A stretch of 64,000 nt of DNA from assembly GCA_025174535.1 (NCBI GenBank), contig JALBUN010000015.1, positions 432,501 through 496,500 on the forward strand, written 5' to 3'. The notes under the pieces are model-generated. The model was not told the origin of the DNA and did no database searches. It saw only the letters and a program-made list of their open reading frames with translations. How positions within the stretch are numbered: position 1 is the first letter of the stretch; each line of letters opens with the position of its first letter. Made by a program: the position numbers and the translations under genes. Positions 54,239-64,000 of the stretch are shown here, piece after piece. Source of the DNA: Cantharellus purpuraceus. Lineage: Eukaryota > Basidiomycota > Agaricomycetes > Cantharellales > Hydnaceae.

Positions 54239-55945
54239 TCACTCTGCCTCATTTGTCTCCGCTCTGAAATTTATAATCATTTTCAATTTTATTTTATACA
54301 TCACGTTTATCTTTCCCTTCCCCTTATCTACCTCAGGCTCTGTCTCTGACACCGTCTCTGACTCATCATCACTCTCTACATCCGACACCCAATCTTTTTC
54401 ATCCCCCATGTCCAAATCCTCGTCCAATGGGGCCATGAACTTCCGCAACCGACGTAACTCGGCTGTCCGATGACCCTCCAGAACCTCCTTCCGTTTCATC
54501 ATTTTCACCAAGTCCACTAGCAACCCCTCCGTCCGCCAAAGGTGCTCCGACTGCAGGTTAACCAGCCGGATAAGCTGGCCCACGGTACTATTGGGCGCCA
54601 AGACGCGCCCCGTACCTGCACCGGTCATTGCCCCTTCTGATCCAATGCCACTACCCCCGGCTGCCACAGCACCCGTCTCTGTCCACCTCTTTTTGGTTGG
54701 GCGACCCTCCGATTCTTTTTCTGCCCCTCCTTGTACCACTAGTCGGGGCTTGACGCTCCGACTCTGGGGATCGAACTTTCCATCGATCCTACACCCCCCT
54801 TTCCGACCCCGACAACGATCACAGGACCGAAGTTGGTGAGTTGGGCCGGTAGGCCACACGCACTCCACACCCGCATCACGACATAAGTCGCAAGTTACGC
54901 TGGGTCCGCCAAATGGCTCCGTTGGAGCCAGAGCCTTGGGTGGTCCGCCCCTTCTCGCTGCAGCCTCCAAGCGTTCCCTCTCCTCCTCCTTGTCCTGCTG
55001 TTCTGCCGCCGCCTTCTCCATCTCGCACTTGTGAAGCTGGATTGCCGACCTAGCAACACGTAGCTCCTTCTTACGGGTCGCCAAAACGCGACTCTCCGCC
55101 TTGCACCATATGACCCTCCGATCCGCCTCCCGCTTCTCCGTATCAGCACTCGGGTAGGCCTTCAGTGAAAAGACCGCAATGTCGAGGTTCTTCTTGGTGG
55201 TAGCGGCATAGAGCTCCACTCTTTTGTGAGCCTCGACCACAGCTACCCAAGCCATCTCCTCGTAAGAATTCAAAGTGGGATCTGGCTCCGCATCCGTCCC
55301 AACATCCACACCCGCCTCGGGCTCCACATTTGCATCAAGCTCCACATTGGCATTGGGATCTGCCTCCACCTCTGCCCTCTCCATCTCCGCCGCATCATCT
55401 TCCTCAGCTGCCCCCAACTCAAATAAGGGCCGTGCCCGCGGACGTAACGGCAAGTCCTCCGCAGTGACAGTCCTCGAATGAGTCGTCTCTGTCTGTGTAA
55501 TGGAGATAATGGCGGCTTCCGGGGTCCCTGGCCATATTGGCACACTTGGACTTCCTGGGTGGCTGGTTCCCCCTGCCCCGGTCACCTCCTCCTCTACCTC
55601 CATGGCGGCCTCTAACTCGTGCACCTGCTCCTCCACTTCTTTCAGTCTCGCAGCCTCCATCGCTGCCGCAAGTTCCTTCACCATGAGGGCCCTCTCGACC
55701 TTCGCTTCCTCCTCTTTCCTTCTCCGTTCTGTTTTCGCCGCCTCTTTCCACCGCTGCTCTTCCTCCTCCTTCCGTCTTCGTTCCGCCTCCTCCTCCTCCT
55801 TCCGTCTCCGTTCCGCTTCCTCCTCCTCTTTCCGTTTCCGCTCCTCCTCCTCTTCCTTCCATTGGGCCAAGAGCAACTGCTCAAGCTCAGCCACGCTCAT
55901 GCTTGCCAAAGGGTTTGACATCGTTGAGGATAAGACCTCAATCAT
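54239..55945 (-). CDS. Opposite-strand ORF of gypsy G1: coiled-coil protein with Zn2Cys6-like motif (568 aa, intact)
   Basis: The longest undamaged ORF in the element, antisense to gag-pol, between pol and the 3' LTR. Residues about 20-150 are Lys/Glu/Arg heptads (EEEEAERRRKEEEEAERRRK), then an acidic Val/Glu/Ala region with ASPNANVELDANVEPEAG-type repeats, VEAHKRVELYAATTKKNLDI, and a second coiled coil. Residues 352-385 carry CX2CX6CX12CX2CX6C (CDLCRDAGVEC ... CDRCRGRKGGC), the spacing of GAL4-type fungal zinc clusters. A helical block (LVNLQSEHLWRTEGLLVDLV) and an acidic tail (WVSDVESDDESETVSETE) follow. The second Met (55921, MSNPLASMSV) is a likelier start because a TATA box lies only 8 bases before the first. 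Function unknown; a DNA-binding regulator is an inference. Confidence 0.82.
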   Translation of the reverse strand: MIEVLSSTMSNPLASMSVAELEQLLLAQWKEEEEERKRKEEEEAERRRKEEEEAERRRKEEEEQRWKEAAKTERRRKEEEAKVERALMVKELAAAMEAARLKEVEEQVHELEAAMEVEEEVTGAGGTSHPGSPSVPIWPGTPEAAIISITQTETTHSRTVTAEDLPLRPRARPLFELGAAEEDDAAEMERAEVEADPNANVELDANVEPEAGVDVGTDAEPDPTLNSYEEMAWVAVVEAHKRVELYAATTKKNLDIAVFSLKAYPSADTEKREADRRVIWCKAESRVLATRKKELRVARSAIQLHKCEMEKAAAEQQDKEEERERLEAAARRGGPPKALAPTEPFGGPSVTCDLCRDAGVECVWPTGPTHQLRSCDRCRGRKGGCRIDGKFDPQSRSVKPRLVVQGGAEKESEGRPTKKRWTETGAVAAGGSGIGSEGAMTGAGTGRVLAPNSTVGQLIRLVNLQSEHLWRTEGLLVDLVKMMKRKEVLEGHRTAELRRLRKFMAPLDEDLDMGDEKDWVSDVESDDESETVSETEPEVDKGKGKINVMYKIKLKMIINFRAETNEAE

Positions 55946-55952
55946 GCCCCTC

Positions 55953-55960
55953 CTTTTATA
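55953..55960 (-). promoter_or_regulatory. TATA box for the opposite-strand ORF
   Basis: TATAAAAG on the minus strand, 8 bases upstream of the first ATG. It is kept in copy 3 (CATATAAAAGG at about 60077) and altered in copy 2 (CATAAAAGG). This indicates the antisense ORF has its own promoter rather than depending on the LTR. Confidence 0.65.
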
Positions 55961-56062
55961 CGTCTCCAGACCCTCAGCATAACTCCAACCGCGCCCAACC
56001 GTCTCACCTATTCAATCCACGGACATGAGGCCTCAGGGGCTCAGCCTTAAATGGAGAGATAC

Positions 56063-56602
56063 TGTTATGACTATATTCATTAATGTCCAGATCCCCGTCC
56101 GATCCACCCAGATCCCCACGCAAATGAAATCTATACTCCATTTGGAAACCGCTATGTCTCCATTTACCTGTCTGATTGTCACCGCCGATTCCGCCCATCC
56201 GTCTCCGGTTCCAATTGATGCATCAGCATCACCATAGGAACCTGGACATCCGTCCCCATCGGACTCGGACATACTCATGTAAGGTGTCGGCCTCAGAGAC
56301 CCATCACCAGAGTAATTATTATTAGATTTCAAATATGTATTTAAGTTGCCTGACTGGGGACTTCATTCCCCAGTTTGAATATTGAATCACACCTAGTTCC
56401 TAAGTCTGATCCTAACTCTCTAAGTCGTACTCCATCTCCAAAATCTCGGACACCGGTATTAGTGAGGGCGCAGCACATAAGCTGAAGCCAAGTCCGTTCC
56501 GACCCCCACGATGTACTCCAACCTCCAACCCAACCTCCAACCCAACCTCCAACCCAACCTCCAATCCAATCTCCAACCCCCAATTGGACCTAGTGCGTAA
56601 CA
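56063..56602 (+). repeat. 3' LTR, G1 copy 1 (540 bp)
   Basis: Counterpart of 48776-49321; preceded by a short purine tract (AATGGAGAGA) and followed by AACTA. Confidence 0.96.
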
Positions 56603-56607
56603 AACTA

Positions 56608-58473
56608 TCCCAATGAGTTACCATTTTAAAATACTGACCATGTCATCAAATCTTACTCAAATTATGTAATATTTCCCTCAGTTTGTATTTAATATGTTCT
56701 AGGTTTCATAAGAATATTCTCAGAATATTACATAATTTATCTGTAATGATATTAAGCATATAGCCACAATGTCCAAAACATTAGGACAGTTTTTTGAGCC
56801 ACTGTAAATGACCAACATCTATCAGTGAGTTCTTTTCTTAGACCTTTTAAATCCCATCCCTGGTTATCCAGATACTTCCTGATAACTTCCTGAGCTCTGG
56901 ACAGATCTCCCTCTTCTTTGCATTGAATAATATCTTCCTTGCCACCCACTATATACTATCTCTGAAAATTCAGGACTGATCCTATATGCTTTTGGGTCCA
57001 AAATCATGTGACAGAATGCTCTGAAAGAATGAACCAGCCAATCTATAATAAGAAATCAGACTAAACAAATGTGAGATAATAGTATAGGTGATGAATAGTA
57101 CTTGTGTCTTACACCTTTCTCTTCTGATAATTCTTGAGCAGACAGAGCCATTGCAATCCTACAAAGTGTGCACTCATCCTGAGGATGGTCCACATTAGAA
57201 GACCTTCTGATGCACATCAACACTGCATGCCACTTCTGTCAGATGCATACATTCATGGCTGTACCAATGTCCTCTGCTCATTATAGTTGTCTCAGGTATA
57301 TAAACAAAGTGAAATGTATATGGTGGTTGTATCCTTTTATATGTAGTTAAAACAGTAAAAAGGCAGTAGAAAGAGACTCACAGAGTATCTCCTTGAAGGA
57401 GCTCTACAGTGTACATTTTCTTGCAACCATTCAGTGATTTTGGCAAACTGTATGGGCTGAGGTCTATCCCACCAATTTCTAAGCTTTTAAATAACTCATT
57501 CTGATCAATCATTCTCCAATAGGTCTACAGCTTTGATCCTTGATGGTTGTATACCCATGTGCAGTATCCTCTGTCATCTTTGTGAGGATATGTAACAAAG
57601 CCTCCATGAGACCAAATACACAAATGGTAAGACCACTCATGCCCATGACCTGAGGGCCATCAATGTCCATGTGCTTCCATTTCTGTTTCCCTTTAGATTT
57701 AAGACTGTCAAAGGTATACAAGTTGGGCATGTGAACATAGTTTTGCTTGAATGTGATGTGCTATGTTTCTTTAAAAACAAAACTAAGCTGATGTTCTGCA
57801 AATTGTATGATTGACATATGTGATGAATCTTGGAATTTATATCCCACCAGAGACAGGACAGTCCAACCAACTTTGACAAATATTAGGGTTTGAAGCCTCC
57901 AACAAAAACTTTTACAAGGTGGTACATGAATCAACTGATTTGAAGTAGGTCTGAGGCCTTTGGAGAGGAGGTAAAGACAAATAGGTTTGATGCAGGAAGG
58001 GATCCAGGCTCTGCAGGCTCAGACACAGGGAGAGGTGACAGTTCTTGAAGAGAGGAGCTACTTTAGAAACAGGCTGTGCAGGTTTGACTGACACCTTTGG
58101 AAAGCTTAAGGTGTACAGGTCAGATGTAAAGGCAAACATATCTGGAGCAGGAAGGGATGGAGGCTCTGCATGCTCAGATACAGAGAGAGGTAGCTGTTCT
58201 TGAGAAGGACTAGCCTTCTGTTCAGGTTTGACTAGAGCCTGCTAAATAACATCCTGTACCAGAGCACCTAATCCATCCCTCAGCATCTCTTCCACCACTT
58301 TCCTGATCATGGCCCTCCCTTATAGTCTCCTCATCCAGCTTCTCCAGAGTGCTCAACTCCAGCTCCATCCTGTCTCAAGAAGTGTAGATGCACAGGTGAC
58401 ACAGGTGGCCCATGAGATCCCAATCCACAAATGTTCCACCATTCCTGGCATACCTGTTTGTATTGCCACATGG
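56608..58473. other. Remnant sequence, no gene recognised
   Basis: Short minus-strand frames (56752-56949; 57509-57730 with KWKHMDIDGPQVMGMSG; 57912-58139) have no convincing domain. The GKQKWKHMDIDGPQ string loosely recalls the start of a copia integrase core, but the rest does not support it. AT-rich and probably decayed transposon DNA. Confidence 0.4.
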
Positions 58474-59437
58474 TGTTACATCCTGTAACACCAAGTCCAT
58501 CTCCACCTCCACCATCTCCACCTCCACCATCTCCATGTCCATCAACCCTGAACTCCATTATTGTTCTCTTTATGAGTAGTTTCTTCTTATGGGTTACAAC
58601 AAACTGCCATCTATTATATTACTTAGATGCTTGTTTGGAATCATGTCAGTATACAATATTCTGATATATATGAGATATACATCAGAATTTCAATGATACA
58701 TAAAGCCAGGGAGTTACAATTTGGATATCTTAAAAGATTTTGGATGTGTGAAATTTTCATAAATATAAACATATATTCTATATTTTAATAAACTTTAAAA
58801 GATAAGATATTCAGTTGAGATGAACATAATCATTTACATGTACATAATAGGAATGTATGTATTAATATAATTGGTATTATATAGGTTATTTAGATATACA
58901 AATACCAGGTGGGGATTAAAGATAGTTCAAATTATGTTACAAGTATTGTATAAGAAAGAATCAATGATATTTGGATGTCCCCTCAAGAGAGTTGCCACCA
59001 CTAAATGGGGAAAAAACAATTATTTCTGAGAATTATGCCAAAATATCAAAATATGTTTTAATCTAGTATATTGTGTAAAATTTGAGAATCATGTTGAAAT
59101 ATGAAAATAAGTTTGAATTGAAGTGTATTGTGTAAAATTTGAGGAAAATAGGTTGTATATACGTATTTGTTGTATTTTTCTGAACAAGCGTCTTAGTATT
59201 AGTTTGGACTTGGGTCTAAAGTCCAAACTCCTTTCTGTGTTGTACTCCATCCATATCTGTCTTATTGTTCTATCACTTTCAGTTTTATCATTCAGTTCTC
59301 CACATACTTATATGGGCTACTCTGTGTATGTCACAGTAGTTCATATATTGACTAAGATTCACCTTATCAACTTCTTGGTTGCTAGCTTCTTGACAAGTCC
59401 CTTCTTGACAAGTCAAACTCTGGATCCTTGATCCAAC
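58474..59437 (+). repeat. G2 LTR split by a terminal-repeat copy and truncated by G1 copy 3
   Basis: TGTTACATCCTGTAACACC start as in 22447, a CTCCACCTCCACCAT minisatellite, and the ACAAGTC...GGATCCTTGATCCAAC end, cut where the G1 LTR begins (59438). The 567-bp repeat at 58626-59192 sits inside. Confidence 0.85.
58626..59192 (+). repeat. Stand-alone copy of the terminal repeat (567 bp), TSD TTA
   Basis: GATGCTTGTTTGGAATC ... CTGAACAAGCGTC, same orientation as on the 8.3 kb element and very close to it in sequence. Flanked by TTA (58623-58625 and 59193-59195), the duplication favoured by PIF/Harbinger elements. It sits inside a G2 LTR. Confidence 0.93.
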
Positions 59438-59975
59438 TGTTATGCACTAGGTCTGATTCGGGTCGGAGATTGGGTCGGAGATTGGGTTGGAGGTCTGGTC
59501 AGAGAAGGAGAAGGAGTCGGGTACATCATGGGGGTCTGAACGGACTTGGCTTCAGCTTATGTGCTGTGCCCTCACTAATACCAGTGTCTGAGATTTCAGA
59601 GACGGAGTACAACTTTAGACAGTTAGGATTGGACTTAGGAACTAGGTGTGATTCGATATTCGAACTGGGGAATAAAGTCCCCAGTCAGACAGCTTAAATA
59701 CATATTTGAAATCTAATAATAATTACTCCAGTGATGGGTCTCTGAGGCCGACGCCTTACATGAGTATGTCTGAGTCCGATGGGGATGGATGTCTGGGTTC
59801 CTATGGTGATGCTGATGCATTAATCAGAACTGGAGACGGATGGGCGGAATCGGCGGTGACAATCGGACAGGTAAATGGAGACATGACAGTTTCCAAATGG
59901 AGTATAGATTTCATATGCACAGGGATCTGAGTGGATCAGACGGGGATCTGGGCATTAATGAATATAGTCATAACA
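59438..59975 (-). repeat. 3' LTR, G1 copy 3 (538 bp)
   Basis: TGTTATGCACTAGG to GTCATAACA; only about three units of the 12-bp minisatellite. Confidence 0.94.
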
Positions 59976-60092
59976 GTATCTCTCCATTTAAGGCTGAGCC
60001 CCTGAGACCTCATGTCTGTGGATTGAATAAGTGAGACGGTTGGGTGCAGTCGGAGTTATACTGGGGGTCTGGAGACATATAAAAGGAGGGGC

Positions 60093-61688
60093 ATGATTGA
60101 GGTCCTATCCTCAACGATGTCAAACCCTTTGGCAAGCATGAGCGTGGCTGAGCTTGAGCAGTTGCTCTTGGCCCAACGGAAGGAAGAGGAAGAGGAGCGG
60201 AGATGGAAAGAGGAGGAGGAGGAGCGGAGACGGAAGGAGGAGGAGGAGGAGCGGAGACGGAAGGAGGAGGAGGAGGAGGAGTGGAGATGGAACAGAGGAG
60301 GAAGGAGGAGGAAGCGAAAGCCGAGAGGGCCTGCAGGGTCAAGGAACTTGCAGCCACGATGGAGGCCATGAGACTGAAGGAAGTGGAGGAGCAGGCACAC
60401 AAGCTAGAAGCTGCCATGGAGGTAGAGGAGGAGGTGACCAGGGCAGGGGCGACCAGTCACCCAGGAAGTCCGAGTGTGCCAATACGGGCAGGGACCCCCG
60501 AGGTTGCCATCATCTCCATTACGCGGATGGAGTCAACCTGTCTGACAACTGTCCTTACGGTGTACTCGCCGTTACATCCATGGTCATGGCTGTTATTTGC
60601 AGTGGGTGCGGCTGAGGAAGACGAAGCGGCGGAGGCAGAGAGGGCAGAGGTGGAAGCGGATCCTGATGCCAATATGGAGCTCGATGCCAATGCAGAGCCC
60701 GAGGTGGGTGTGGATGTCGGGACAGATGCGGAGCTGGATCCGACCTTGAATTGCTACAAGGAGATGGCTTGGGTAGCTGCGGTTGAGGCTCACAAAAGAG
60801 TGGAGCTTTATGCTGCTACCACCAAGAAGAATCTCGAGGTTGCAATTTTTTCATTGAAGGCGCACCCGAGTGCTGATACAGAGAAGTGGGAGGCAGACCA
60901 GAGGGTCATATGGTGCAAAGCGGAGAGTCGCGTGTTGGTGACCTGTAAGAAAAAGCTGCGTGGCCCTAGGTCGGCGATCCAGCTTCACAAGTGCGAGATG
61001 GAGAAGGTGGCGGCAGAACAGCAGGACAAGGAGGAGGAGAGGGAGCACTTGGAGGCCATGTCGAGAAGGAGCGGACCACCCAAGGCTCTGGCTCCAACGG
61101 AGCCATTCGGCGGGCCCGGCGTAATTTGCGACTTGTCATGATGCGGGCATGGAGTGTGTGTGGCCTACCGGCCCAACTCGCCACCTTTGGTCCTGTGATC
61201 ATTGTCAGGGTCAGAAAGGAGGGTGTAGGATCAATGGAAAGTTCAAGCCCCGACTAGTGGTACAAGGAGGGGTGGAGAAAGAATCAGAAGGTCGTCTGAC
61301 CAAAAAGTGGCGGATGGAGATGGGTGCTGTGGCAGCTGGGGGTAGTGGTGTCGGGTCGGAAGGGGCAACAACCGGTGCAGGTATGGGGCGTGTCTCTGCA
61401 CCCAATAGTACCATGGGCCAGCTTATCCGGCTGGTTAACCTGCAGTCGGAGCACCTCCGGCGGACAGAGGGGTTGCTAGTGGTGGTGAAGACGATGAAAT
61501 GGAAGGAGGTTCTGGAGGGTCAGTGGACGGCCAAGTTACGTCGGCTGTGGAAGTTCATGGCCCCTTTGGACGAGGATTCGGACATGGGGGATGAGAAAGA
61601 TTGGGTGTCGGATGTAGAGAGTGATGATGAGTCAGAGATGGAGCCTGAGGTAGACAAGGGGAAGGGGAAAAGGAAACACAATGTATAA
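60093..61688 (+). pseudogene. Opposite-strand ORF of G1 copy 3, two frameshifts
   Basis: Starts MIEVLSSTMSNPLASMSVAE. Coiled coil (RRRKEEEEERRRKEEEE) until a frameshift near 60290 sends the first frame into RGGRRRKRKPRG; the correct frame continues EQRRKEEEAKAERA... through VEAHKRVELYAATTKKNLEV and a second coiled coil. A loss at GACTTG/TCATGATGCGG (61130) destroys the second Cys of the zinc motif and shifts the frame; the remainder (ECVWPTGPT...CDHCQGQKGGC) continues to the acidic tail and stops at 61688. Confidence 0.88.
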
Positions 61689-61834
61689 CATTGATTTTGA
61701 TTATAATTTTTTGGAGTGGAGAAAAATGAGGTGGAGTGAGATTCCTTCGGAGTTTTGGGCAGACTTGTAATTTCCTTTGTGACTTGTAATAAAATGATGA
61801 TGTGAAATAATAGAATTAACATTAGTAATGGAAC

Positions 61835-64000
61835 TTAAAGATTCATAAGAGGGCCAGGTTTGTCTGGATAAGCAGAGTGAAAGTCGGAGATGGATTTGGA
61901 TGCATGATTGAGTTCGGACGCAGAGATCCATGAGGACTCTTCATTGGTGCCTTCGTATCCAGTCCATTTGACTAGGTACTGGAGCTTGCACTTGTATCGA
62001 CAATTGATCTTCAAGTCCAGGATCTCAGATATCTCATATTCATTATCTCCTTCAATGATGATCAGGGGAGGTGGAGTTTGTGTGCGACCAGAGATCTCAT
62101 TTGTAGTAGCAGGTTCAAGCATTGATATATGGAAGACTGGATGAACTGCTCGGAAGTGGTCAGGGAGGCAGAGGGTGAAGGACCTGCTGCCAGCGTGAGC
62201 AATGACCTCATAAGGACCTAAGTATTTCTTGGAGAGTTTCTTCAATGGACGGGTGGTCCGGAAATGTTCGGCCTTAACAAATACTTTGTCTTCAATTTGC
62301 AGGTCTGGAGCTGGAGCGGCGTCAGTCTGCAGAGACTTGGTATTGTTTCTGAGCATCAGAGATGGTTTCTCAGAGGTGTTGGTGTAGTTGATCGAGGTCA
62401 GTTACAAATTGGCAGGCTTTGGTGGAGGCAAGTTCCTTCTCAGGGTGGACGGAGATGTTCAGATGGTAGCCTTTATTAGCAAAGAACGGAGAGATGCCGG
62501 TAGTCGCATTTGGAGCGTTGTTGTAGGCAAACTCTGCGATCGGAAGTAGATCAGCCCAGTTGTCCTGTTGATAGTTACAATAGACTCAGAGATATTGTTT
62601 CAGGGACTGATTCATTTGTTCTTCGAGAGCCTTTCCTAATGTGCAGAAGAAGGAGGACATGAACTCCGAGCCCTGATCGGATGTGACATGCGATGGGACT
62701 CCGTGTTTAGAGAATATGTGGAGAACGAACAATTTAGCTAGTGAGGCGGAGGTGATGGTATCATGCGTCGGAATGAATAGTGACTGTTTAGTGAACCTGT
62801 CGACAATCACGAGTATGGTGTCATATCTGAGCGATGGGGGGAGCTTCTCTATGAAATCCATGGAGATGGAGTTCCATGGTTGCTCCAGGACCAGAAGTTG
62901 CTTAAGCGTTCCGTAGGGTTTGTTTGTGCCTTTGCGATTTTGAGTGCATACACGTGGTGCAGGAGTTGCAGTAGTGTTGAATGTATTCTCACATTTTTGG
63001 CCATACATAGTCTCGTCAGATTAATCCTAGTGTGTGATTTTGCCCGAAATGGCTGGAGATCGGGTGATCATGGTAATACTGCAAAACTCGGAGTTGGAGA
63101 CCGTTTGCGTCAGGGACGTATATCTGGTTGTTGTGTCGGAGGTGTCCTTCGGGGTCAAGTGACCACTTTGGATCGGAAGGGTCATCCAAGTGTTTAACTG
63201 CAACAGGATCGGATCAGAGTGATGAGCGGATGTCAGAGCGGAGTTGGTTGATGTCCATAATGGTGACAGCTCAGAGGGTGGGAGTCATGAGGGTGGATGC
63301 TCATAGGGACGATGCCAGCTGCTTGTTAGTGAACACAGGACAAAAGTTGTGTGGGTTTACAGTGGCATAGTTGCTACTCCCCTCTTTAGGGTAGATGTCC
63401 CAGCGTCTAGTTAACGTGTCGGGCTTTGCTCCAAGTCAACCAGGACGGAAACAGATAACAAGATTGAACTGAGATAGGTATTCGGACCATCAGACTTGTC
63501 TCCAGGTGAGCAGTTTCATTGTGGAGAAGTATTCCAAGTTCTTGTGGTCAGTTATAATGTCCACTGGATCGGAGGGGCCTTCAAGGTAGTGTCTCCATAT
63601 CCGAAAGGCTTCATATATGGCAAGGAGCTCTTTGTCATGGATGTCATAGTTCAGTTTGGGGGGTGTAAATGTACGCGAGTGAAAAGCGATCGGATGTACA
63701 GGATTGCGGCAAGTGCATAGTCGGAGGCATCGGTCTCTAATAGGATAGGAATGTCTGGAACCCAATGAGTCAGTATTGGAGTGGAAGTAAAGGCCCTTTT
63801 CAAGGTCTCAAAGCTCTGTCTACATTCGTCAGTGAAATTCCATTGGGTACCCTTCCTAGTAAGTCGGGTGAGCGGGACAGTGATATTGGAGTAGCTGTAA
63901 ATGAAGCAGCGGTAGAAATTGGCGAACCCCAGGAAGGACTGTACATCTTTGACTTTCCAGGGTTCTGGCCATTCCTGTATGGCTTTGATTTTGTCATTGA
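61835..64000 (-). pseudogene. Gypsy pol C-terminal part, G1 copy 3
   Basis: Leftmost is the end of pol: chromodomain YEISEILDLKI...LQYLVKWTGYEGTNEESSW, then (rightwards, upstream) DKVFVKAEHFRTTRPLKK and the integrase core with SMDFIEKLP and TSDQGSEF. A 60-bp deletion (GKAL / EEQMNQSL) removes the sequence before the catalytic Glu. Further right are the integrase zinc region, RNase H (FHSRTFTPPKLNYDIHDKEL, with about 100 bp of disorder near 63700) and RT/RNase H sequence at the window edge. Confidence 0.9.

Larger units (their letters stand above)
48776..56602 (+). mobile_element. Ty3/gypsy chromovirus family G1, copy 1, complete structure (7.8 kb)
   Basis: LTRs at 48776-49321 and 56063-56602 (TGTTATGACTATATTC ... 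TAACA) and the 5-bp target duplication AACTA (48771-48775, 56603-56607). Order: LTR, gag, pol (protease, RT, RNase H, integrase, chromodomain), opposite-strand ORF, LTR. LTRs differ by several percent, mostly C/T and G/A at CG sites, and gag-pol has many TGA stops, so it is old and inactive. Confidence 0.96.
59438..64000 (-). mobile_element. Ty3/gypsy chromovirus family G1, copy 3 (runs off the window)
   Basis: 3' LTR (59438-59975), opposite-strand ORF (60093-61688) and pol on the minus strand from 61835 to the end. It inserted in a G2 LTR (CCTTGATCCAAC / TGTTATGCAC). The 5' part lies beyond the window, so a target duplication cannot be checked. Confidence 0.92.

Noticed and set aside
57509..58139. 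Possible copia integrase
   Set aside because: Only one short string (KHMDIDGPQ) is suggestive; no zinc site or catalytic triad could be traced.

Overview
The window looks like nuclear DNA of a filamentous basidiomycete, probably a mushroom-forming agaricomycete. The genes are cut by many introns of about 50-70 bp with GT..AG ends. There is a WOPR (Gti1/Pac2-type) regulator, a microsomal P450 of the multi-intron agaricomycete type, Ty3/gypsy chromoviruses and Ty1/copia elements. The species cannot be named from this sequence.

Positions 1-16424 are the genic part. A tandem duplication (units starting near 1, 1895 and 3826) carries two copies of a short-chain dehydrogenase on the minus strand; copy A (383-1668) reads through as 262 residues, while copy B (2265-3579) has lost a splice donor. 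A cytochrome P450 follows (4586-6950, minus), then a tRNA-Glu(CUC) at 7727-7798. Next come two related proteins of unknown function (8819-9379 and 10394-10972), the WOPR regulator (11881-13452) and SEC13 (14990-16424).

Positions 16875 to the end are a transposon island. Gypsy family 'G1' is present three times. Copy 1 (48776-56602, plus) is complete, with both LTRs and the target duplication AACTA. Copy 2 (16875-40410, minus) is broken up by nested insertions and has lost its 5' end. Copy 3 (59438 to the window end, minus) runs out of the window. Inside copy 2 lie a copia element (23908-36901, target duplication AGGGA), a 1.4 kb TG..CA insert (37328-38733), a probable solo LTR (39102-39796), a solo G1 LTR and two LTRs of a second gypsy family, 'G2'. 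The copia element is itself split by an AT-rich 8.3 kb element (25293-33603). That element has a 3-bp target duplication and ends in two 565-bp direct repeats. It codes for a DDE transposase with a C-terminal chromodomain, a coiled-coil protein with thirty 21-bp repeats, and several small unknown proteins.

Two observations stand out. First, every G1 copy has, between pol and the 3' LTR, a long ORF on the opposite strand encoding a coiled-coil protein with a GAL4-like Zn2Cys6 motif and its own TATA box; a G2 remnant (40411-41625) shows the same layout with an intron inside the motif. Second, the 565-bp terminal repeat of the 8.3 kb element also occurs alone at three other sites with inverted termini, two of them with clear 3-bp duplications. 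It is therefore either a MITE that has mobilised a gene block between two copies, or a DNA transposon with LTR-like direct repeats. The retroelements carry many CGA-to-TGA stops and lost catalytic residues, so most are dead. All intron models and family calls were made by reading the sequence; no database search was run.
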